In this document: positions 17,339 through 24,689 of the stretch, piece after piece
Layout: every line of letters starts with the position of its first letter
Numbering within the stretch: the first letter of the stretch is position 1
Assembly: GCF_947179115.1 (NCBI RefSeq)
Contig: NZ_CAMXCI010000006.1
Location: 1 to 56,369 of the forward strand
Length of the DNA stretch: 56,369 bases
Direction of reading: 5' to 3'
Source of the DNA: Commensalibacter papalotli
GTDB taxonomy: Bacteria > Pseudomonadota > Alphaproteobacteria > Acetobacterales > Acetobacteraceae
The notes under the pieces: model-generated
Databases searched by the model: none
Seen by the model: only the letters and a program-made list of their open reading frames with translations
What the model was told of the DNA's origin: nothing
Position numbers and translations under genes: made by a program

Positions 17339-18103
17339 ATGAATGATAAAATAGAAAATACAGGGGAAAAGGGTCATACTGCGCAGACAGGATATGTGCT
17401 TGTTTTATCCGATGCAACGGCTCAAGCTGATTACTTGGCCAGTTCTATTTTACATCATGCCGAAGAAAAACAAGATGGGCCCTTATGTATTGCATTATCA
17501 GGTGGTTCTACGCCTAAAAGATTATATGAGTTATTAGGTAGCTCTGAATATGCAGACCGGATGCCATGGCATAAAATTCATTTGTTTTTCGGAGATGAAA
17601 GAATGGTTTCCCATACAGATGCAGACAGCAACTTTCATATGGTTAAAGAGGCTTTGTTAAAGCATATTGATATTCCATTTCGCAATGTGCATCCTATGCC
17701 AGTTTTGGAAGATCCAGTAAAAGCTGCTGAGATTTATCAAGCAGAATTACAAGAAATCTATGGTTTTGAAACGTTACAAAAGGGAAAACCTTTATTTGAT
17801 ATCGTATTGTTAGGTCTTGGGGCAGATGGTCATACAGCTTCGTTATTTCCTGGCACCCCTGTTTTACAAGAACAAGAAAAATGGGTGTCTTGGAGCCAAC
17901 CTTCTGACGCACCACATCAAAGATTGACTTTAACTTATCCTGCGATTGCTTCCAGTCGTTTCGTGATGTTTGTGGTTAGTGGAGATAGTAAAACCCAAAT
18001 TATTCGTGAAGTTCGTGACGAGAATAAACCTTATCCTTCTGCTGCGATCACAACCGAGGGAGAATTACATTGGATTCTTGATCGTGCAGCAGGTGGAGAG
18101 TAA
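17339..18103 (+). CDS. pgl: 6-phosphogluconolactonase
   Basis: A 254-residue lactonase of the DevB/glucosamine-6-phosphate isomerase-like family, hydrolysing 6-phosphogluconolactone in the oxidative pentose phosphate pathway. Seen: LCIALSGGSTPKRLYELL, IHLFFGDERMVSHTDADSN and VLLGLGADGHTASLFPG with the catalytic His. AAGGA lies about 8 bases before the ATG. It is followed by rpiA and gntK in the same direction, so substrate supply and product use are encoded together. The glucose-6-phosphate dehydrogenase gene that should feed it is not in this window. Confidence 0.95.
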   Translation: MNDKIENTGEKGHTAQTGYVLVLSDATAQADYLASSILHHAEEKQDGPLCIALSGGSTPKRLYELLGSSEYADRMPWHKIHLFFGDERMVSHTDADSNFHMVKEALLKHIDIPFRNVHPMPVLEDPVKAAEIYQAELQEIYGFETLQKGKPLFDIVLLGLGADGHTASLFPGTPVLQEQEKWVSWSQPSDAPHQRLTLTYPAIASSRFVMFVVSGDSKTQIIREVRDENKPYPSAAITTEGELHWILDRAAGGE

Positions 18104-18117
18104 GTTATAAGGATAAT

Positions 18118-18149
18118 TTCTTTATTACTCTATATTGGGTAATAAAGAA
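18118..18149 (+). terminator. Stem-loop between pgl and rpiA
   Basis: Perfect 11-bp arms (TTCTTTATTAC at 18118-18128; GTAATAAAGAA at 18139-18149) with a 10-base loop and no U-tract. It could be a leaky terminator, an mRNA processing site or a 3'-end stabiliser for pgl. Confidence 0.45.
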
Positions 18150-18178
18150 TACGCTTTATGGCATAAAGGGAATAGAAA

Positions 18179-18880
18179 ATGAGCACAGATACAAGCCAAA
18201 TAGAGCTTTATAAACAAAAAGTCGGTGACCTTGGGGCTTCTTTGGTCACTCCTGGAATGAGGGTTGGTTTAGGAAGTGGCAGCACTGCGGCTTGTGTTGT
18301 AAGAGCTTTGGGGAGACGTTGGCAAGAAGAGGGGCTGCGATTTATTGGGGTTCCGACATCAGTCGATACAGCCCATCTTGCGGAATCTTTTGGGATTGAG
18401 TTAACAACTTTAGGTAAATGCCCCGAACTTGATCTTGATATTGATGGTGCAGATGAAGTTACCCGTCAAGGTTATAATTTAATCAAAGGGCTGGGTGGAG
18501 CATTACTCAGAGAAAAAATTGTTCGGTATGCTGCTAAAAAATTCGTTGTCGTAGTAGATGAGCGTAAGATGGTTGATCAACTTGGTGATCATACACCTGT
18601 TCCTGTAGAAGTTACCCCTTTTGGATGGGAGGCTACGGCCAAACATCTGGAAAAAATTGGTGCTAATATTGATGTTCGTTTGAAAAAAGACAGTAAAGAA
18701 TTTTTCTTAACGGATGGGTCAAATATGATATTGGATTGCAATTTTGGATTAATTACAGACCCTGTCAAGTTGGAAAATGAAATTAATCAAATTGTCGGTG
18801 TGATGGAAAATGGATTATTTATTCATTGCACGAATGAAGTGTTAATTGCTGGTAATGATGGATTACATCATTTAAAGTAG
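18179..18880 (+). CDS. rpiA: Ribose-5-phosphate isomerase A
   Basis: A 233-residue isomerase interconverting ribose-5-phosphate and ribulose-5-phosphate, the step after Gnd. Seen: VGLGSGSTAACVVRALG, VPTSVDTAHLA, DLDIDGADEVTRQGYNLIKG with the active-site Asp pair, GGALLREKIVRYAAKKFVVV with the catalytic Glu and Lys, and PVPVEVTPFGWE. Length matches the family. An AAAGGGA site precedes the ATG at 18179. gntK follows 12 bases after the stop, so the two are co-translated in practice. Confidence 0.96.
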   Translation: MSTDTSQIELYKQKVGDLGASLVTPGMRVGLGSGSTAACVVRALGRRWQEEGLRFIGVPTSVDTAHLAESFGIELTTLGKCPELDLDIDGADEVTRQGYNLIKGLGGALLREKIVRYAAKKFVVVVDERKMVDQLGDHTPVPVEVTPFGWEATAKHLEKIGANIDVRLKKDSKEFFLTDGSNMILDCNFGLITDPVKLENEINQIVGVMENGLFIHCTNEVLIAGNDGLHHLK

Positions 18881-18892
18881 TAGGAGTGTAAA

Positions 18893-19456
18893 ATGCCTGA
18901 TCCCATAGTTGATATATCTACGATAAAACCATGTTTACTTGTAGTGATGGGGGTTTCAGGCTGTGGAAAAAGTAAGCTTGCCAAAGGGTTACGGGAAAAA
19001 TTAAGTTGGTCTTTTCAAGAAGGAGATGATTTGCATTCCGAGCATAATATTGAAAAAATGTCTCGTGGTGTTCCTTTAACAGATGAAGACCGTATTCCAT
19101 GGCTAGAAAAATGCCATGATTGGTTGGTAAAAAGTGAACAAAACCATCATGGGTCAGGCATTCTTACTTGTTCTGCATTAAAAAAAAGATATCGTGATAT
19201 TTTAAGAAAAAATATCCAAAACCCTTTTTATTTTATATATATTCATGTGCCCGAGGATATCTTATTAAAGCGTTTGTTGAAAAGAAAAGGGCATTTTATG
19301 CCAGCCAGTTTGCTATCAAGCCAGATAGAAACGCTTGAGCCACTTCAACCAAATGAACCTTTTATTGAAATAAAGGTAGAGGAAGAACCTTTTGAGGAAG
19401 TGCTGCAAAAGACACTTTATCAATTGCAGCAAAGATCCTTAAAAGCTGGCAGTTAA
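18893..19456 (+). CDS. gntK: Gluconokinase
   Basis: A 187-residue kinase that phosphorylates gluconate to 6-phosphogluconate, feeding gnd. Seen: P-loop VMGVSGCGKSKLAKGL, FQEGDDLHSEHNIEKMSRGV (substrate and Walker region), PLTDEDRIPWL, ILTCSALKKRYRDILR and GHFMPASLLSSQ. The ATG at 18893 has AGGAG 7 bases upstream. Acetic acid bacteria make gluconate in the periplasm by glucose dehydrogenase, and this enzyme brings it into the pentose phosphate route. The 3' end overlaps the convergent TonB receptor gene by 18 bases. Confidence 0.95.
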   Translation: MPDPIVDISTIKPCLLVVMGVSGCGKSKLAKGLREKLSWSFQEGDDLHSEHNIEKMSRGVPLTDEDRIPWLEKCHDWLVKSEQNHHGSGILTCSALKKRYRDILRKNIQNPFYFIYIHVPEDILLKRLLKRKGHFMPASLLSSQIETLEPLQPNEPFIEIKVEEEPFEEVLQKTLYQLQQRSLKAGS

Positions 19457-21628
19457 AGCCACATTAAATGAACGTCCAATTCCTGGTAAAGCTCTGACCC
19501 TGTTATCTGCGATAAGGTCGCCAATGGTTAAGCCACCCATAGGCAAGTAATATTTTTTATTCATGACATTTTCAATGCTCATATCCAGTCGGAACATATT
19601 CCAAGTATAGCTTGCGCCCATATTAAGTAATATATAACCAGGAGTTTTTGGCTCACGTCGTAAAGGATCAGTTAAACCTTTGGCATTTACAAATTCCCCT
19701 TCGATACGACCACTCCAATTCCCAATATATTGATTAAGGCTGAGTGTTCCGTTGACAGGCATCATATGATAGAGGTTGGTATGATTGGTTAGATCAGTGC
19801 CTCTGACCCAGTTTAAATTACTTTGTAAAACGCCTTTACCGAATTTTTTGCTGTTCCATACATTATACGAACCTGCAGAGTTTACACCATAAAGCTGGGC
19901 ATTATGATTGGCAAATTGCAGATTTGAAATAGTTGTGCCAGCACGTCCAGAGGCGCTGCCTAGATAGTTCACATTAATATAATGATGAATATAAGTATAA
20001 TAGGGTTGTATCTTTAATTCCCAGACTTCTTGTTTGGTATCATGAAAATTAAAGCTGGTACTGATGGTATTGGCAATTTCTGGTTTTAGATTAATATCCC
20101 CGCGATAGGCATTACCATCTCCAAACCATCCGACCATGCGCATAGCCATTGGGGTAGTCCCCCATGAATAACGTTCATATAAATTAGGAGAACGCGTTTT
20201 TCTGGCATAGCCTGTTTCCCAAGTAAAGTTGGGATCTGCTTTCCAACGCAAAAGGGCGGTAACATCAAAATTAACATCGGTTTTACCACGGTTGGCACTG
20301 TTAAAACGGTCCATTGCAGCAACTTCGGTGGCATTCATACCAGCAAGACCCTTATAACCTGAAACTTGCCCAGTATTCATCATAACCACATCATTTCTGA
20401 CACCGAGCAAGGTGATAATATCATGATCCCATTGGGTTTCAAGCTCTGCATAGGTACCCAAGCGATTACGATGCCCACGATTAATATTATGGTAAGTATT
20501 CGGACCCATCATCATGCTGCCTTGCAGGGCAGGCCACCAATCATTAAGCGTATAATAGGCGAATTCGTTACCAATTCGTAAAGTATTTTTATTATTAAGG
20601 TAAATGGTACCTTTAATATCATATCCCGCTAAACGTCCGATATTATTCATAGGCATGCCTGTGGTTGGGGAATGCCCGCCTTTGTCACCCAACATATTCA
20701 TAGCATGCGTGACGCGTTGCCAATAGCCTCTGGCTTCTAAAGTTCCCCAATCAAAATCGCCTTTATACTTTCCATTGATAAAAACAGATTGATTTTTTGT
20801 CATGTCCATATAGGCATTTGGAAAGCCTTCATAAGGGGTATCTGTTTGTCCAATATTAAGAGAGAGTAAATGATTATCCTTTTTATAAGCCAAGGTTACA
20901 TCATGATTAAACATCTTATATTGTGTAGATTTGACCTTACCACCGCCAGCGCCTGCATGGTAATTTCTGGATTGCGACCATCCCCCATTATAACGAATAC
21001 TAAGGTGATCGTTGGCAACGGTAACATCTCCAGAAGCCCCAAGCCCTTTACCATTACTATGGAAGAACCCTGAGACTTGACCTGTAGAAATAATTTTATT
21101 TTTCTTCTTGGCAAAAACAGGGGATTTTCGTTCAATATTAATGGTGCCTGCTGTGCTGTCTCCACCAAGGCTTACAGGTGCGATGCCAGCCATAATATTG
21201 ATAACGGAAACATCATGGGGATTTAGGTAAGATAGTGCAGGATTCATATGATTGGGGCAGTCCCCTGTAATGCGCATTCCATCAATTACGGTGGCAACAC
21301 GATCATCCGCCATGCCGTTTAACACAGGCAAGGATGCAATACGTCCTGATTTATAAAGGCTGACTCCCATTTGATGCTCAAGTAACGCACCTGTATCAGG
21401 GCTATTATTTACAACGCTTTTCAGTTGGTCTGCTTTTAACGTTGTACTGCCTGGAGTAATTTCGGATGGTTCATCGGCTATATCATCAGCATTAATGTTA
21501 ATAGCAGGTAAAGTTTGAGTTTTTGCAGAGGAAGGCGTTTCCGCAGCCCATACTGATACAGATGATTGAATAAAAAAAACCGAAAGCATAAGCGAGAATT
21601 TATAGCTCGTGCGTGGAAAAGAGAACAT
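19439..21628 (-). CDS. oprC: TonB-dependent copper receptor, OprC-like
   Basis: A 729-residue outer-membrane receptor. Residues 1-28 are a signal peptide ending near VWAAE. The plug follows: TLPAININADD as possible TonB box, LLEHQMGVSLYKSG, and GMRITGDCPNHMNPALSYL. The beta barrel ends in the terminal Phe (NVALTASF). In Pseudomonas OprC the equivalent CPNHM segment holds the Cys and Met that bind copper, so I assign copper. Many Met and His residues in the barrel (for example GSMMMGPNTYHNINRGHRN) support this. The upstream gene is a Met/His-rich DUF2946 protein, and a TonB gene lies divergently beyond it. It overlaps the end of gntK by 18 bases. Confidence 0.88.
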   Translation of the reverse strand: MFSFPRTSYKFSLMLSVFFIQSSVSVWAAETPSSAKTQTLPAININADDIADEPSEITPGSTTLKADQLKSVVNNSPDTGALLEHQMGVSLYKSGRIASLPVLNGMADDRVATVIDGMRITGDCPNHMNPALSYLNPHDVSVINIMAGIAPVSLGGDSTAGTINIERKSPVFAKKKNKIISTGQVSGFFHSNGKGLGASGDVTVANDHLSIRYNGGWSQSRNYHAGAGGGKVKSTQYKMFNHDVTLAYKKDNHLLSLNIGQTDTPYEGFPNAYMDMTKNQSVFINGKYKGDFDWGTLEARGYWQRVTHAMNMLGDKGGHSPTTGMPMNNIGRLAGYDIKGTIYLNNKNTLRIGNEFAYYTLNDWWPALQGSMMMGPNTYHNINRGHRNRLGTYAELETQWDHDIITLLGVRNDVVMMNTGQVSGYKGLAGMNATEVAAMDRFNSANRGKTDVNFDVTALLRWKADPNFTWETGYARKTRSPNLYERYSWGTTPMAMRMVGWFGDGNAYRGDINLKPEIANTISTSFNFHDTKQEVWELKIQPYYTYIHHYINVNYLGSASGRAGTTISNLQFANHNAQLYGVNSAGSYNVWNSKKFGKGVLQSNLNWVRGTDLTNHTNLYHMMPVNGTLSLNQYIGNWSGRIEGEFVNAKGLTDPLRREPKTPGYILLNMGASYTWNMFRLDMSIENVMNKKYYLPMGGLTIGDLIADNRVRALPGIGRSFNVALTASF

Positions 21629-21675
21629 AATTCGACTCTGATATAAAATAGATAAAAATGAATATGCAGCGTTTC

Positions 21676-21694
21676 CTTATCTATAATAGATAAG
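21676..21694. promoter_or_regulatory. 19-bp palindrome just upstream of the copper receptor
   Basis: CTTATCTAT-A-ATAGATAAG, arms of 9 bp with a single central base, 48 bases before the receptor start and 6 bases beyond the DUF2946 stop. The near-zero spacer suits a dimeric repressor better than an RNA hairpin. A copper- or iron-responsive regulator is possible, but the motif matches none I know. Confidence 0.4.
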
Positions 21695-21699
21695 AAAGA

Positions 21700-22155
21700 T
21701 CAGAATCTGAAAGATGGAGGGGCTCTAGCGGGGTTTTCTCGCACAAACTTTGTGGGTGGTGCATGTGAGAAATAGGCTTTGATCTGATGGGCAATAATAA
21801 TCACACTGATTGCTGGAAGTTCTGGCCCATTTAATAAAAGTGGCGTGGGTAAAGCAAAGCTGGTGCATAAGGGGCATAAAACCATGCCATGCTGAGATTT
21901 TTTATGGTGATCTTGTTTGGTCTCTTTGGAAATGGGTGTATGTTGCATATGCATGCAATCTTCCATATCCATCGGTGCAGAAGTCTGTGCATTGCTCATC
22001 ATGGGGCAATGCCACCAATTGCTGAAAGTCAACGGTGCGATCAGTAATTGTGTAATAAAAAGAGTCAAAACAAGATAAATGGCATATAAAAACCAAGTAG
22101 AGTGGCTTTTATTTCTGTTTTGTATCCTATTAATGTGTAAATTAAGAGGCTGCAT
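21700..22155 (-). CDS. DUF2946 family protein, Met/His/Cys-rich
   Basis: A 151-residue protein from the ATG at 22155; the frame extends to a TTG at 22215, but the ATG is a better start. One hydrophobic segment (YAIYLVLTLFITQLLIAPL) near the N-terminus acts as signal or anchor. The exported part has clustered metal ligands: WHCPMMSN, DMEDCMHMQHT, DHHKKSQHGM and then VLCPLCTSFALP, the CPxC motif of DUF2946, ending with the family's ARAPP tail. DUF2946 proteins commonly sit beside TonB copper receptors, as here (71 bases upstream of it). The role is probably periplasmic copper handling; no enzymatic activity is known. Confidence 0.75.
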   Translation of the reverse strand: MQPLNLHINRIQNRNKSHSTWFLYAIYLVLTLFITQLLIAPLTFSNWWHCPMMSNAQTSAPMDMEDCMHMQHTPISKETKQDHHKKSQHGMVLCPLCTSFALPTPLLLNGPELPAISVIIIAHQIKAYFSHAPPTKFVRENPARAPPSFRF

Positions 22156-22318
22156 TGACGTTCTTGTCTCTTTGTAAGATGATTCTTTTGTTGATGAAAA
22201 GCATAAGATTGTCAAATATGTTTTTCTAGGAATAGAGAATTGCTTTCTTGGTGTGGCAGGTATATCAACAAAGTAAGGATAAAGGCAAAGTTAATGCATA
22301 TGGTTATAGAATGATCTA

Positions 22319-23110
22319 ATGAAGCAGGATCCAATTTCACCTTCAATACATATTTCTGCCATGAAGGCCCCGTCAAAACGCATGGTGCCTTCTTTGGAAA
22401 AAATTGGCTCATTTGACTATATGATTGGAGAGAGCTTCGTTGCCCTTTTATTGCATGGCTTGTGCGTATTGATTGCATTTTGGTGTATGGAAATCCCTAA
22501 ACGAGATAACCCTTTGCATTCTTCAATACAGGTTGCATTTGAAGCACCTGTTGTTTTACCCATTCCTGATGATGCGCCAAATATAGATCAGAGTGATTTA
22601 CAACCACCAGTCACAGAACCAAATGTTGAGGCGTCAGAAAATTTACCTCAGACAGATGCAATTGCTCCGATTTCAATTCCTAGACCTCAGAAAATAGTAT
22701 CAGAGAAGAGGCAGGAAAATACACAACCGACACAAAATGAAACACATAAAAGCCCTGCTACTCATTCAGCTTCTGCAAATCAGCAACTAACCCCAACTCA
22801 ACATTCTGTAGCACCGTCTGTGCAATCAGCAAGTCAGATTTTGTCACCTTCACAAAGATGTAGTGTCTTGACTAAAGATTACCCTATGGCCGCACGCAGG
22901 CGTCACGAGCAAGGAACCGTCCAAGTAAGCTATCAATTACTTGCTGATGGACAGGTAAAACAAGTTGGTGTTTTAGAAAGTAGCGGTTTCTCAGATTTAG
23001 ATCAGGCTGCGATACAAGCAGTGCAAGCTATGAAATGTCAGGCTGCACCAGGGCAGCCTGTAATTAAAACAACAATGCCAGTTCATTTCTCTTTAAACAA
23101 ATTGAAATAA
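22319..23110 (+). CDS. tonB: TonB family energy transducer
   Basis: A 263-residue protein with TonB architecture. One membrane segment near residues 41-57 (SFVALLLHGLCVLIAFWCM), a long Pro/Gln/Ser-rich periplasmic spacer (about 70-180), and a C-terminal TonB domain (QRCSVLTKDYPMAARRRHEQ, GTVQVSYQLLADGQV, SSGFSDLDQAAIQAVQ). TonB couples the inner-membrane proton gradient to outer-membrane receptors. It is divergent from the DUF2946-receptor pair and convergent with the SCO gene, so it probably serves the copper receptor. No exbB or exbD is nearby. Two Cys in the C-terminal domain could form a disulfide. The ribosome site is weak, and in-frame ATGs at codons 15 and 22 are alternatives. Confidence 0.88.
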   Translation: MKQDPISPSIHISAMKAPSKRMVPSLEKIGSFDYMIGESFVALLLHGLCVLIAFWCMEIPKRDNPLHSSIQVAFEAPVVLPIPDDAPNIDQSDLQPPVTEPNVEASENLPQTDAIAPISIPRPQKIVSEKRQENTQPTQNETHKSPATHSASANQQLTPTQHSVAPSVQSASQILSPSQRCSVLTKDYPMAARRRHEQGTVQVSYQLLADGQVKQVGVLESSGFSDLDQAAIQAVQAMKCQAAPGQPVIKTTMPVHFSLNKLK

Positions 23111-23121
23111 TTGTCTTTGAT

Positions 23122-23730
23122 TTATTGAATTAATGAACTTAAAGCGTCAGCAATTTGTTCTGCTGTTTCGTCGGTATTAATTGATTGATTATATTTTCCA
23201 GTTGGATCCATTAGGATAAACTGGTGAAAAGGTTCAATAAGTTTGGTTTTTTCGGTAGCTTGAACTGTTTTAAGAGGTACATGATATAAAATAGAAATAT
23301 CTCGAATAGCCAAATCGCCGCCAGTTAAAGCAATAATTTTATTGTTAAAATGCTTCATATATAACATTAATCGATCAGGAGTGTCATACTGACTGTCAAA
23401 AGAGATAAAGATAGGAATGACTTTGATGGATTTTTTTCCCAACAGTTCCATGATTTTGCCCATTTTATTAAGGTTTTGGCTGCATTGGTCATTGAGGCAA
23501 CGTGAAGCACCAAAATATATTAACATCCATCTTCCTCTAAAACTGCCTGTACTGACAACATTTCCAGAAGGGCTCAGCAATTGAAAGCCGCCACCAATTA
23601 TGTCTGTTTGCTGAGGGGCGGTTTGGATCGCTTGTTTTGTATAAAAGATACCAACAGCACCAGCTCCTAGGGCAATTATAACTCCAGTAATGAGTATAAT
23701 TAAAATAGGTGTTTTCTTATTTTGTGTCAT
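23122..23730 (-). CDS. SCO1/SenC-like thioredoxin-fold copper protein
   Basis: A 202-residue protein with an N-terminal membrane anchor (ILIILITGVIIALGAGAVGIF) and a periplasmic thioredoxin-like domain. Seen: FRGRWMLIYFGASRC, the beta strand IKVIPIFISFDSQYDTPDRL, and FHQFILMDPTGKYNQSIN with the His expected of SCO. SCO proteins deliver copper to, or reduce, the CuA site of cytochrome oxidases. The metal-binding pair here is CLNDQC, that is C-x4-C, one residue longer than the usual C-x3-C. This could change copper binding. It sits in a copper gene block, ending 11 bases from the convergent tonB. Confidence 0.8.
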   Translation of the reverse strand: MTQNKKTPILIILITGVIIALGAGAVGIFYTKQAIQTAPQQTDIIGGGFQLLSPSGNVVSTGSFRGRWMLIYFGASRCLNDQCSQNLNKMGKIMELLGKKSIKVIPIFISFDSQYDTPDRLMLYMKHFNNKIIALTGGDLAIRDISILYHVPLKTVQATEKTKLIEPFHQFILMDPTGKYNQSINTDETAEQIADALSSLIQ

Positions 23731-24120
23731 TTGATTTGCTTATTTTTTTACAATAGGACTTTGTTAAGGAATTAATAGTGCTTTATCTGTTGTTTTTTGT
23801 AAAGGAATGATAAGGATCGATTTCAGTTCCTATTAGCAAAAAAATAATTACTTTTTTGTAAAGGTTCTAGGTCTAGTTTATTTCTTAAATATAGTAATTA
23901 ATATTTTAAATTTTCTGTAAAGTCAGAAAATTCATTGTCCTTACACAATTTTTATAAGTGATTGTCTTTTGTAACTCTCAAGTCGTTCAAAATGTAAAGT
24001 TGATTTGCACAATGTTTCAATTTTTAAGTACAATTTACTTGCTTAAATAATATTTCACATATGAATAAGAGGGATCATTCCCTCTTATAAATTATAGTCG
24101 TACACTTACACGGTGGTGTT
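23731..24120. other. Intergenic region upstream of the SCO-like gene
   Basis: A 390-base AT-rich gap. It holds the SCO promoter and, at its far end, the hairpin at 24065-24088. No coding frame or known RNA motif seen. Confidence 0.5.
24065..24088 (-). terminator. Stem-loop after the glycine-zipper lipoprotein gene
   Basis: Perfect 9-bp arms ATAAGAGGG / CCCTCTTAT with a 6-base loop, 32 bases beyond the stop at 24121. The tail is AT-rich but not a run of Ts. Confidence 0.6.
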
Positions 24121-24591
24121 TTATTGTGCGTAAACTGAATTATCACCATTTGGTTGAACGACAACTGCATTAGGTGTCATTTTATTCCCACGAGCAACCA
24201 TGCAAGCCGTATAGGTTTGATCATATTGAGTTTGGATACCCACTTGTTTACCTTGCGAATAACTGGTTGCCCCTAGGCCACCACCCAGTGCACCGCCTGC
24301 TGCACCAATACCTGCACCAGAAGCACCCCCCAGCGCACCCCCCAGCCCCGCACCAGCAGCTGTTGCCAAGACACCTCCAATAATTGCGCGTTTATTCTGG
24401 TGTGATGCTTGCCCATGTACATCATTTGCAGCATATTTTTGACAATCTTGTTTTTCTGCTAGAAATTGTTCAAATGTTTTACCTGGAGGGGGTGTTATTT
24501 GAACTTGTGGTCCCATTGGTGTTTCAGCGCAGGAGGTGAGTGCTAAGATTGCTCCTATGAAAGCAACAGTGTTTAGTTTACGAATCTTCAT
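24121..24591 (-). CDS. Glycine-zipper lipoprotein
   Basis: A 156-residue protein with a lipoprotein signal (lipobox LTSC near residue 21). A short region with one Cys (EKQDCQKYAAND) precedes a glycine zipper at about 75-110: repeated GG/GA pairs such as AGAGLGGALGGASGAGIGAA. After the zipper comes YDQTYTACMVARG, a motif shared with other YMGG-like / glycine-zipper outer-membrane lipoproteins. The two Cys could pair in the periplasm. Function is not established for this type; cell-envelope stability is the usual guess. It is transcribed alone. Confidence 0.85.
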   Translation of the reverse strand: MKIRKLNTVAFIGAILALTSCAETPMGPQVQITPPPGKTFEQFLAEKQDCQKYAANDVHGQASHQNKRAIIGGVLATAAGAGLGGALGGASGAGIGAAGGALGGGLGATSYSQGKQVGIQTQYDQTYTACMVARGNKMTPNAVVVQPNGDNSVYAQ

Positions 24592-24689
24592 TGCTTTGAA
24601 CCTTTTATGTACTAAGTTTTATAAAGTTAAACTAGAATATATTCACAAATTACTATTTTAAAAGAGTGTTTTTATTATGAAGAATAATT

